In this document: piece by piece, positions 1-7,884 of the stretch | How positions within the stretch are numbered: the first letter of the stretch is position 1 | Layout of the letters: each line of letters opens with the position of its first letter | Notes under the pieces: generated by a model | What the model was told of the DNA's origin: nothing | What the model saw: only the letters and a program-made list of their open reading frames with translations | The model's database searches: none | Translations under genes and position numbers: made by a program | Assembly: GCF_025060755.1 (NCBI RefSeq) | Contig: NZ_JANYUY010000004.1 | Location: 1-64,000, forward strand | Origin: Paenibacillus doosanensis | Lineage (GTDB): Bacteria > Bacillota > Bacilli > Paenibacillales > NBRC-103111 | Length of the DNA stretch: 64,000 bases | Direction of reading: 5' to 3'

Positions 1-2207
1 CAGCGGCAGACGCGACCGCTGCCCCGGGCGGGCCCGGCGGCGGCCAGGCCGCGGCGGAGCCGCTCAGCGGGCTGCCGGAGGCGTGGCAGCCCGAGCTCGC
101 CCGCGCGGCTCGCGACCTCGCCAAGTGGCGGCGCATCCTGCCTTGGCTCGAGCAAGCGGAAGAGCCCGGCACGCTGCGCCGCGAGCTGACGCAGGACGAG
201 GCTTGGCAGCTGCTGACCGACGGCAGCCTGCGCCTGATGGAGGCGGGCTATTCGGTCTTCCTGCCCGCCTGGTGGGAGCGCATCCGCCGCTGGCGGCCGC
301 GGCTGAAGGCGAAGATCAAATCGTCCGTCGGCTCCGGACCGCAATCGATGTTCGGGCTGGAGCAGCTGATGCAGTTCGATTGGAAAATCGCGCTCGGAGA
401 TATCGAGCTGACAGAAGAGGAATTCCGCGCTCTGCTGGAGGAAAACCGCAAGCTGGTGCAAATCCGCGGCCAATGGGTTCAGCTCGACCCCGCCCACCTG
501 CTGCAGCTGCAGCAGGTCATGAAGCAAGTGCAGAAGAAGCAGGGCCTCTCGCTGCGCGACGTGCTGGAGCTGCATCTGCTCGGCTCCTCCGAAGGCGAGG
601 AAGAGTTCGGCTTCCAGCGCTCGCTGCAGATGGAAGTCGAGCTGAACGAACAGCTGCAGGAGATGGTAGACCTGCTCAATCATGCCAAGCGCCCGCCGCT
701 GGTGGAGCCGCCCGCATCCTTCAGAGGCACCCTGCGGCCTTATCAGGTCGAGGGCATCTCCTGGCTGCTGTTCCTGCGCCGCTGCGGCCTGGGGGGCTGT
801 TTGGCCGACGATATGGGCCTCGGCAAAACGATTCAGATGATTACCTATCTGCTTCATCTGCGGGAGCTGCAGCGCGCCGGCGGGGCTTCCGAAGCCGGAG
901 CCGAAACGGCGCCGTCGCTGCTCATCTGCCCGACCTCCGTTCTCGGCAACTGGCAAAAGGAGCTCCAGCGGTTCGCCCCCGAGCTCAACGTCCATCTTCA
1001 TTACGGACCGGGCCGGGCCAAAGGCGAAGCGTTCAAGTCGCGCTGCGAAGGCTATGATCTGGTGCTGACCACCTATACGCTTTCCCATCTGGACGAAACG
1101 GAGCTGACTCAGCTCGAATGGAGCTCCATTTGCCTGGACGAAGCGCAAAATATTAAAAACGCTTATACCAAGCAGGCGACCTCGATACGCAGCTTGAAGA
1201 GCCGGCACCGGATCGCGATGACCGGCACGCCGATCGAGAATCGGCTGACCGAGCTGTGGTCGATCTTCGATTTTCTGAACCCGGGTTACCTCGGAACGCT
1301 GCGCGAGTTTACGCATCGTTACGTCGGGGCCATCGAGCGCTCGAACGATCCGGAACTCGTCTCCAAAGTGCAGCGGCTTATTCGCCCGTTTCTGCTGCGG
1401 CGAGTCAAGAAAGACCCGGCCATTCAGCTCGACCTTCCGGATAAATACGAATACAAAACCTTTGTTTCGCTCACGGCCGAACAGGGAACGCTGTACGAAA
1501 ATTACATCAAAGAGATGTTCGACAGGCTGGACAGCCTGAGCCCGATGGAACGGCGGGGATTAATTCTGGCCGCGCTGACGAAGCTTAAGCAAATATGCAA
1601 CCACCCGTCCTTGATGCTCAAGGAGCCGGCGGGAGCTCCGTGGCAGCAGCGTTCCAACAAAGTCGAGCGGCTGCTGGAGATGGTGCAGGAGCTGCGGCAG
1701 GAAGGCGATAAATGCCTGATCTTCACCCAATTCGTGGAGACCGGCCACATGCTGCAGCGCATTCTGGAACAGGAGCTCGCCTCCCGCGCGCTATTCCTTC
1801 ACGGAGGCACTCCGAAGGCGGCGCGGGATCGCATGATCGCCGAGTTCCAGGACGATGCGCAGCCTGCGGAGCAGCAGCCGGCTATATTCCTGCTGTCGCT
1901 CAAAGCCGGCGGGACGGGGCTGAATTTGACGGCGGCCAATCACGTCTTTCACTTCGACCGGTGGTGGAATCCGGCCGTTGAGAACCAGGCCACGGACCGC
2001 GCGTTCCGGATCGGACAGACGCGCCACGTGCAGGTTCACAAGTTCGTGACTCTTGGAACGCTGGAAGAGCGAATCGATGAAATGATCGAGAAGAAGCAGG
2101 GCTTAAGCCAACAAATCGTCGGCAACGGCGAGCAGTGGATCACCGAACTGTCTACCGACGATTTGAAAGAGCTGTTTGCCCTGCGCAACGACTGGGTCGA
2201 GATGTAG
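1..2207 (+). CDS. SNF2-family DEAD/DEAH-box helicase, 5'-truncated by the window edge
   Basis: The reading frame (first full codon at base 3) is open from the window edge, so the start lies outside; about 734 C-terminal residues are visible. The C-terminal half carries a two-lobe SF2 helicase engine: Walker A DDMGLGKT near bases 805-831, DEAQ Walker B near 1135, MTGTP (motif III) near 1220, and motifs V/VI with AGGTGLNL and QATDRAFRIGQT near 1910-2022. The region before the helicase core resembles the SNF2-associated N-terminal domain of bacterial SNF2 proteins. By family knowledge such proteins are dsDNA-dependent ATPases that remodel protein-DNA complexes or act in repair or transcription recycling; the actual role here is not deducible. 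It converges on the EAL gene, whose stop lies about 20 bases away. An internal ATG at 237 exists, but the homologous upstream sequence argues against it as the start. Confidence 0.93.
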   Translation, partial: AADATAAPGGPGGGQAAAEPLSGLPEAWQPELARAARDLAKWRRILPWLEQAEEPGTLRRELTQDEAWQLLTDGSLRLMEAGYSVFLPAWWERIRRWRPRLKAKIKSSVGSGPQSMFGLEQLMQFDWKIALGDIELTEEEFRALLEENRKLVQIRGQWVQLDPAHLLQLQQVMKQVQKKQGLSLRDVLELHLLGSSEGEEEFGFQRSLQMEVELNEQLQEMVDLLNHAKRPPLVEPPASFRGTLRPYQVEGISWLLFLRRCGLGGCLADDMGLGKTIQMITYLLHLRELQRAGGASEAGAETAPSLLICPTSVLGNWQKELQRFAPELNVHLHYGPGRAKGEAFKSRCEGYDLVLTTYTLSHLDETELTQLEWSSICLDEAQNIKNAYTKQATSIRSLKSRHRIAMTGTPIENRLTELWSIFDFLNPGYLGTLREFTHRYVGAIERSNDPELVSKVQRLIRPFLLRRVKKDPAIQLDLPDKYEYKTFVSLTAEQGTLYENYIKEMFDRLDSLSPMERRGLILAALTKLKQICNHPSLMLKEPAGAPWQQRSNKVERLLEMVQELRQEGDKCLIFTQFVETGHMLQRILEQELASRALFLHGGTPKAARDRMIAEFQDDAQPAEQQPAIFLLSLKAGGTGLNLTAANHVFHFDRWWNPAVENQATDRAFRIGQTRHVQVHKFVTLGTLEERIDEMIEKKQGLSQQIVGNGEQWITELSTDDLKELFALRNDWVEM

Positions 2208-2227
2208 CGGCATACTCCGGCAGCAGG

Positions 2228-3415
2228 CTAGGCCTGCAGATCGAGAAACAAATAATGGGTGTCTCCGATCGGGCACGAGTACGTCTGCATCGGCCTGGAG
2301 GTGTCCAGATCGGTATATTCCTGCGACAGCATGCCTTGCCTCTGATGGCTCATACGCAGCATGTTCGGGATGAAATAAGGACGCCATATCCAATTGGAGC
2401 CCCGATAGCGGGCATCCTTCTCCCATTCCCCGATCGCATCGCGGACATAGTTGGAGGAAACCTGACATCCGTCATCGCGGCAAATATAAATTCGTACGAC
2501 ATTCAGTTCGATGCCCGGCAGCAAGCTCTCGATCATCGCATCCGCCTCTTCCGCCGAGGCGATCTGCGCATCCGGCCTGACCAACCCGCTCAGGCCGTTC
2601 TGCACAGAGAACAGCTCCCGGTAACGGGCAATTTCCTGTTCCGTATATCTCCGAAGCTCCTCCTTCAACAAGCTTTCGTACGCGTCCTCTTGCTGCAGGC
2701 AAGGGCCCGCTTCGGAGAACAGGAAACCTTGCACGTACCTCGCCCCCGCCCTCAGCGAATGGTACAAATCCCGCTTCGTCTCCACGCCCTCGATCAATAA
2801 TGAAGAACCCATCTGGGACGATAAAATGGAAAACGAATTGAGCAGCGCCTTGTAGCCGTCATGCATAGCGCTTTTTTTGAGCAGCTTCAAATCGATTTTC
2901 AAAATATTCGGCTGAATGGAAGCGATTCTGTCATAGTTGCTGTACCCGCTTCCGATGTCGTCTATAGCAACCAGACAGCCATGACGGCGGTAGACGTCGA
3001 CGACGGACGACAGCTCGTCCAATCGGCCGTGAAATTCCTCTTCGGTTACCTCGATGACGACCCGGGACGGGTCCAGACCGTGCTTCTCGATAAACTGCAG
3101 CGTCGGAAGTTCGCCCGTCGCCTTATACATCCTGTAGATCCAGGAAGGCTTCAAGTTCAGAAACAACATGGCACCTGAACCGGCCCGGGCCATCCGGGCA
3201 ATCGCCTTTTCCCGCAAAATGCGGTCGACATGAAGATGCTGTTCATCCGTAATGACATCGTTTTGGAAAAACGGGCCTAGGCTCCGCACGCCCCCTTCAT
3301 CTACCATCCTCCCCAATGCTTCGTAAGCCGTAATTTTTTGGGTTTGCAGCGATAGGATCGGTTGAAAATAAGGAACCAACTGTTCATCCTGCGGCATCCG
3401 ATACCCGCTTAACAT
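2228..3415 (-). CDS. ykuI: YkuI-like EAL-domain c-di-GMP protein
   Basis: A 395-residue cytosolic protein: EAL domain (about residues 10-250) followed by a PAS-like YkuI_C domain (about 270-390). Length and order match Bacillus YkuI (about 407 aa). The residues expected for metal and c-di-GMP binding are visible: EAL itself in AYEALGRM, the Asn in FLNLKP, EVTEE, the Asp pair in AIDDIGSGYS, Lys in LKIDLK, Glu in IEGVET and Gln in VQGFLF. Loop 6 (DDIGSGYS) departs slightly from the usual DFGTGYS. The domain could therefore be an active phosphodiesterase or a c-di-GMP sensor; YkuI itself is known to bind c-di-GMP without clear activity. The start at 3415 is chosen because AGGAGG sits 9 bases upstream; a longer frame to 3460 lacks such a site. 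It is divergent from the hybrid kinase at 3682. Confidence 0.9.
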   Translation of the reverse strand: MLSGYRMPQDEQLVPYFQPILSLQTQKITAYEALGRMVDEGGVRSLGPFFQNDVITDEQHLHVDRILREKAIARMARAGSGAMLFLNLKPSWIYRMYKATGELPTLQFIEKHGLDPSRVVIEVTEEEFHGRLDELSSVVDVYRRHGCLVAIDDIGSGYSNYDRIASIQPNILKIDLKLLKKSAMHDGYKALLNSFSILSSQMGSSLLIEGVETKRDLYHSLRAGARYVQGFLFSEAGPCLQQEDAYESLLKEELRRYTEQEIARYRELFSVQNGLSGLVRPDAQIASAEEADAMIESLLPGIELNVVRIYICRDDGCQVSSNYVRDAIGEWEKDARYRGSNWIWRPYFIPNMLRMSHQRQGMLSQEYTDLDTSRPMQTYSCPIGDTHYLFLDLQA

Positions 3416-3681
3416 GATGTTTGCCCTCCTACAAGCCCACACGTCAGTTTCGTGATACATTTTCTAACATATTCCTTATTGTAAGTGACAATCGTCCGAC
3501 TGGCAATTCATTATGTATCAAGCCGCAGCAGGCGAGCTGCCCACAACGCATTGGAAACGAAAGGATTTTGTCGAAGCTTTGTCGAATACGTTACATCGTC
3601 ATCATCCGGCAACGGCCTTGCGCCGCCCAACCGGCGGCAAGACGCAAGACATGCTTTTTCAAATCATTTAGGCGGTGTTGT

Positions 3682-6594
3682 ATGAACGTTACCCGATCCA
3701 ACGTGTCCTTGCTTTATGTCATCCTCATTATCTTCCTGCTCGCCTGCATCAGCATTTCCAGCTTTGTCGCATCCACGAATATGGAAGCCGAGCTGGACAG
3801 CTTCGTGAAGGAAACGATCCCTCTTTCCTCCGTCGCGGAAAATATATTGGGCGACATGATCAATCAGGAGACCGGGGTTCGAGGCTTTGAGGTCACACAT
3901 GAAGAGAAATATTTGGAGCCCTACAACCAAGGTAAAGCGCAGCTCGTCCAGGACCTGGAAGCGATAGCCCGATACGAAAGTCATTACCCCTCCCTAAAAA
4001 GCTTGATGGAGGGAGATATCGTCCCGCAAATTCATAAGCTCCAGGATTATTACGAATCCCAGATCGCCTTAGTCCGCGGGGGCAAGACCGATGAGGTGCT
4101 GAGCCGGGTGAATAGCGGCAGACAGCTGATGGACCGCTTCCGCCAGCTTCATGTGAAGCTGCGCACCGAGATCGACTCGATCGGCACCGATGTCTACAGC
4201 CATGCGCAGAAAACGGGCCACTATACGCGGATCATCATCGCCGGCGGCGGAGCTATCGCGATCATTATCGGCATTTGCTGTGCGTTTGTCTTCAAGCGGG
4301 CCGATCGGGCGGAAACCGCTTTGCGCAGAAGCGAAGAAACGTATCGCTACATGGCGGAAAGCCTGGAAGCGCAAAATGAAGAGATCATTGCCCAGCAGGA
4401 AGAGCAGGAGCAGACGCTGGAGAAGCTGTCCCAACGGGAGCAGGAGCTGGAGACGATCAGCACGTACCAAGAGAAGCTGACCGGGGCGCTGAATATGGGC
4501 CAATTTCTCGACTCGTCGATACCGGACCTGCTCCAGCTGCTGCAGATGGACGCTGCCCTGCTGGTCGTGAAATCGCCCGATCGCCAGACGCATGATTCGG
4601 GCCGCAGCCAGCCTGCCTACGACATTTTATATGCGGTAGGATATCCGAAGCAGCTTCCCTCCCGCATTGAGCAGCAGTTGTTCGGCCCCGCGCTTCGCGT
4701 ATTCCGCGAACGGACGCAGATCGATCTGCGCAGGGAGCTGTCCGCCGAGGAAGTCGGCGTCCACCAATCGATGACTTATGCGCTCGACCAGTACCATCCT
4801 TTGTTCGACGATCATCAGGAAGTGATCGGCTTTTTGCTGCTGACCGGGTACTTGTCCTCCCACAGCGAGCAGACCCTGCGCGCCGGCAAAGGATTGGTCC
4901 GCCAATTCGGACTCGCCTTCCTCGCCCAGCTGATGAACGAGGAGCGCAGCCGCCAGGCGGCAAGATTGGAGCAGTTGAATGAGCAGCTGCTCCAAGAGAA
5001 GCTGCTTATTGAGGAGCAGCGCGATTTGATCGAAAACATACTGGAATCGACGCACGAGGGCATGATGATGTGCGACGCCTACGGCACGCTGATGTTCGCC
5101 AATCATCGCATGGAAAGCTATTTCGCCCTGAACCGCCGCATCGGAGAAAACTGGGTGCAATTAAGCAAAGACATCGAATCGCACACCCCTTCCTTCTCTC
5201 CTGTGCGAACAGCTATTGAAGGACTTCTCGAAGGCTCTCTGGACAAGCTGACCGAACGGTTCGTCTTGACCGGCGGGGAGGAGCACCGCTATATCGAGCT
5301 GTACGCCACCCTGGTGGGCGATAAGAAAAACCGGCAGGAGCAAGGCTACCTCTTCGTATTCCGAGACCGTACGGAAGAAGAGAAGGTTGACGAGATGAAG
5401 AACGAATTCATCAGCATCGTCTCCCATGAGCTGCGCACCCCGCTGGCCAGCGTACTCGGCTTTATCGAGATTTTGCTGCACCGCAAGCTGACTGCCGACA
5501 AGCAGCAGCGGTATTTGGAGACGATCTACAAAGAAGCCCACCGCCTGTCCACGCTGATCAACGACTTTCTCGATCTGCAGCGGATGGAATCCGGGAAGCA
5601 GGTTTATCACTTTACCCCGGTCGATTTGGCCGGAGTAGTCCGGGATGTGGCGGACCAATGGAAGGAAAAGCACAGCCACGCGATCCTCGTCGACGCTCCC
5701 GATGCGGAAGTTTGGGTTCGCGCCGACAGCGACCGCCTCAAGCAGATCGTCCACAATCTGCTCAGCAACGCGATCAAATATTCTCCGCAGGCCGATCGCG
5801 TAGATATCGCCGTCCGGCAGGAGAATGAGCGCATCAAGCTGCTCGTGACCGACTACGGCCTCGGTATTCCCGAAGAGTCCCGAGGCAAGCTGTTCTCCAA
5901 GTTTTACCGGGTCGACAATTCGGACCGGCGGCAGATCGGCGGCACCGGTCTGGGGCTGGCCATCGTCAAGGAAATTGTCGACGCGCATCAAGGGGCTATT
6001 TCCTTCGACTCGGTCATGGGCGAAGGCACGACCTTCTCCGTCGAGCTGGACAGCTACACGGTGCCTCATGCGGACGGCAGCATCATCGTACTGGAAGACG
6101 ACGAGAACTTGGCCAAGCTTATCCAAGTCGCTCTCGGCAAGCTGGACATCCCGACCGTACATTTGCGTTCGGCAGAGGAAGGCATCGTAGCGCTGCGGCA
6201 TATACGGACGCATCCTCCCCGGTTGTGCATCGTCGATATCCTGCTGGAGGGGACGAAGAGCGGCTGGGATTTCATGGCCGCGCTGTACGACCATCCGGTG
6301 ACGTTCCGGACCCCGGTCATCGTCTCCACCGCGCTTGAGCCTCCTCTGAACTACCATGAGAAGGACATCGAGAAATTTTTGCGGAAGCCGTTCTCCATGG
6401 AGAAGCTGCTTCAGGTTGCCGAGCAGCTGCTGTATCATACGGACAGCTATCCGTCCTACGTGTTTCCGAAGCAGGACGAAGCCTTGATCACCTCTTCCTT
6501 GAAAAGGAAAGGCATGGAGGTCAATGAAATCACCCGCGGCCAGGATACGATCCGAATCGAACTCAAACGCAAGGCTCAGTCCGATCCGCAATAG
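3682..6594 (+). CDS. CHASE3 hybrid sensor histidine kinase with C-terminal receiver
   Basis: A 970-residue membrane sensor. In order: TM1 (about 9-29), an extracytoplasmic CHASE3-type helical domain with GVRGFEVT (about 35-175), TM2 (about 182-202), coiled coil, GAF-like region (about 270-415), a second coiled coil, PAS (about 455-570), HisKA with phospho-acceptor H582 in VSHELRTP, HATPase_c with N-box NLLSNAIKYS and GGTGLGLAIVKE, then a receiver with D852 (IVDILLEG) and K902 (LRKPF) and a tail of about 45 residues. This is a phosphorelay kinase whose output partner is not adjacent; no HPt domain is visible. The frame is open from 3421, but ATG 3682 starts the hydrophobic leader and is the natural start; its ribosome site is poor (GGCGGTG). 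It is divergent from the EAL gene, which is suggestive of a shared lifestyle-switch function (inference). Confidence 0.93.
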   Translation: MNVTRSNVSLLYVILIIFLLACISISSFVASTNMEAELDSFVKETIPLSSVAENILGDMINQETGVRGFEVTHEEKYLEPYNQGKAQLVQDLEAIARYESHYPSLKSLMEGDIVPQIHKLQDYYESQIALVRGGKTDEVLSRVNSGRQLMDRFRQLHVKLRTEIDSIGTDVYSHAQKTGHYTRIIIAGGGAIAIIIGICCAFVFKRADRAETALRRSEETYRYMAESLEAQNEEIIAQQEEQEQTLEKLSQREQELETISTYQEKLTGALNMGQFLDSSIPDLLQLLQMDAALLVVKSPDRQTHDSGRSQPAYDILYAVGYPKQLPSRIEQQLFGPALRVFRERTQIDLRRELSAEEVGVHQSMTYALDQYHPLFDDHQEVIGFLLLTGYLSSHSEQTLRAGKGLVRQFGLAFLAQLMNEERSRQAARLEQLNEQLLQEKLLIEEQRDLIENILESTHEGMMMCDAYGTLMFANHRMESYFALNRRIGENWVQLSKDIESHTPSFSPVRTAIEGLLEGSLDKLTERFVLTGGEEHRYIELYATLVGDKKNRQEQGYLFVFRDRTEEEKVDEMKNEFISIVSHELRTPLASVLGFIEILLHRKLTADKQQRYLETIYKEAHRLSTLINDFLDLQRMESGKQVYHFTPVDLAGVVRDVADQWKEKHSHAILVDAPDAEVWVRADSDRLKQIVHNLLSNAIKYSPQADRVDIAVRQENERIKLLVTDYGLGIPEESRGKLFSKFYRVDNSDRRQIGGTGLGLAIVKEIVDAHQGAISFDSVMGEGTTFSVELDSYTVPHADGSIIVLEDDENLAKLIQVALGKLDIPTVHLRSAEEGIVALRHIRTHPPRLCIVDILLEGTKSGWDFMAALYDHPVTFRTPVIVSTALEPPLNYHEKDIEKFLRKPFSMEKLLQVAEQLLYHTDSYPSYVFPKQDEALITSSLKRKGMEVNEITRGQDTIRIELKRKAQSDPQ

Positions 6595-6611
6595 AACGGC
6601 CTGCTATCGTT

Positions 6612-6641
6612 AACCGCCGGAGCATGTTCCGGCGGTTTTTT
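6612..6641 (+). terminator. Rho-independent terminator after the hybrid kinase
   Basis: Ten-base arms AACCGCCGGA/TCCGGCGGTT separated by six bases and followed by a run of T. It separates the kinase from bluB, which should therefore have its own promoter. Confidence 0.9.
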
Positions 6642-6741
6642 GCATAAAAGGCGTACCATACATTGTAAGCGCCTTCCCCTTTTGCGGGAGCGGCTGCATA
6701 TGATATGGTACTTGTATAGCTGCAAGAAAGGGGTGCTTCCT

Positions 6742-7392
6742 ATGCCGCATTTCAGCCAAGAGGAAAAAGAAGCCGTCTACAAAGCCATCTACACCCGCAG
6801 AGATATACGTACATTCCGGCCCGATCCCGTCGCTCCGGATACGATCCTGAAGCTGCTGGACGCCGCTCATCACGCCCCGTCCGTAGGCTTCATGCAGCCC
6901 TGGAATTTTATCCTTGTGCAATCGGCGGACGTGAAGAAACGGCTGGCTTGGGCGGCCGACAAAGAAAGACGGGCGCTCGCCATTCACTATGAGGGAGAGC
7001 GCGAGACCCGGTTCATGTCCTTGAAGATCGAGGGAATCGAACAAGCGCCGCTGACCGTTTGCGTCACCTGCGACCCGACCCGGGGCGGCTCACATGTGCT
7101 CGGGCGCAATTCCATTCCGGAGACGGATATGATGTCAACGGCCTGCGCCATTCAAAACATGTGGCTGGCCGCCTGCGCAGAGGGACTTGCCATGGGCTGG
7201 GTCAGCTTTTATAAGAAAAACGATGTCCGCGACATTCTGGGCATACCGCCGCACATCGATCCGATTGCGCTGCTCTCCGTCGGCTACACCGACCATTATC
7301 CGGACATACCGATTCTGGAATCGTCGAATTGGGAAAAGAGACGGCAGCTGGAGCCCCTGATCTACGCCGAACAATGGGGGCGGCAGGCTTGA
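6742..7392 (+). CDS. bluB: BluB-type nitroreductase, 5,6-dimethylbenzimidazole synthase
   Basis: A 216-residue flavoprotein of the nitroreductase fold. The opening RRDIRTFRPDPV and the stretch HHAPSVGFMQPWNF are characteristic of BluB, which cleaves reduced FMN with O2 to make the lower ligand of vitamin B12. The conserved Asp/Ser region GRNSIPETDMMS and the length (about 220 aa) also fit BluB better than generic NfsA/NfsB proteins. The start at 6742 has AAGGGG about 8 bases upstream; an extended frame from 6640 overlaps the preceding terminator. No cobalamin genes and no recognisable B12 riboswitch lie nearby, so this is a stand-alone copy. A generic oxygen-insensitive nitroreductase remains possible. 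Confidence 0.88.
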   Translation: MPHFSQEEKEAVYKAIYTRRDIRTFRPDPVAPDTILKLLDAAHHAPSVGFMQPWNFILVQSADVKKRLAWAADKERRALAIHYEGERETRFMSLKIEGIEQAPLTVCVTCDPTRGGSHVLGRNSIPETDMMSTACAIQNMWLAACAEGLAMGWVSFYKKNDVRDILGIPPHIDPIALLSVGYTDHYPDIPILESSNWEKRRQLEPLIYAEQWGRQA

Positions 7393-7558
7393 CCGGGCAG
7401 CCCCGCCGTCCTGCCGCTGCTCCGGCTGCAGCGGAACGGTGCTGAGCGGGCCGCCCTCGGCCGACGATTCAGCTGACGCTCGGGCGGCTACAAACGGTGA
7501 AAGCAAGCAAGCGGCCGGTTCATCCCACAGACCATGCTGTGCGCCGTGACGAAACGGA

Positions 7559-7727
7559 ACAAATCCCCAAAAAGTGACGTGATGCTCTGAAGCCTATTCC
7601 GTCCGCATCCAGCCTAAGCTGGATCGGCGTCTACCCCTTCCTCTGGGATCGTTCTATGGGTAGACATTCCTTTCGGGGGTGCCCCCGGATTTCCACAGGA
7701 TATGGCTGCGCATCATTTCCTAAACAA
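7559..7727 (+). repeat. Dispersed structured repeat, copy 1 (full length)
   Basis: About 169 bases, closely similar to 18264-18433 and, with an internal deletion, to 26348-26452. It begins ACAAATCCCC and ends CATTTCCTAAACAA. Pairing segments are visible: TGATGC near the 5' end with GCATCA near the 3' end (closing stem), hairpin TCCAGC-CTAA-GCTGGA, GTCTACCC with GGGTAGAC, and a GC-rich hairpin CGGGGG/CCCCCG. All three copies have the same orientation, in convergent intergenic gaps downstream of + strand genes. No terminal inverted repeats or target duplications are evident. It could be a MITE-like element, a REP-type repeat or a structured RNA. Confidence 0.85.
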
Positions 7728-7733
7728 GCAGCA

Positions 7734-7778
7734 AAGACGCCTCCGCCGTTGATCGGGCGGTTTGGGGGCGTCTTCTTT
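7734..7778. terminator. Terminator-like hairpin in the bluB/MCP convergent gap
   Basis: Long arms AAGACGCC...GGCGTCTT with further GC pairing inside, followed on the + strand by CTTT. It lies directly after repeat copy 1 and could serve bluB (+) or the MCP gene (-). Confidence 0.65.
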
Positions 7779-7884
7779 GCGTGCCGGTCTCCGATGCGGG
7801 ATGGGGCTGCATACAGCCGCGCCTTACCGGCGCGCCTATGCCGAGGACTTCCGCTTGCCGTATCCCGCATCCGCTCTGCGGCGA

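Larger units (their letters stand above)
7393..7884. other. Intergenic region between bluB and the MCP gene
   Basis: The gap holds about 165 bases of GC-rich sequence with no gene that I can support, then repeat copy 1 (7559-7727), then a terminator-like hairpin (7734-7778). The remaining bases to the end of the MCP gene show nothing recognisable. Confidence 0.6.

Noticed and set aside
5161-6591. 476-codon antisense frame opposite the hybrid kinase
   Set aside because: It is a GC-rich shadow of the kinase codons, without ribosome site or recognisable domains, while the + strand shows HisKA, HATPase and receiver motifs.
7559-7727. Insertion sequence or transposase remnant for the dispersed repeat
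   Set aside because: No coding potential, no terminal inverted repeats and no obvious target duplications were found; kept as a repeat or structured element only.
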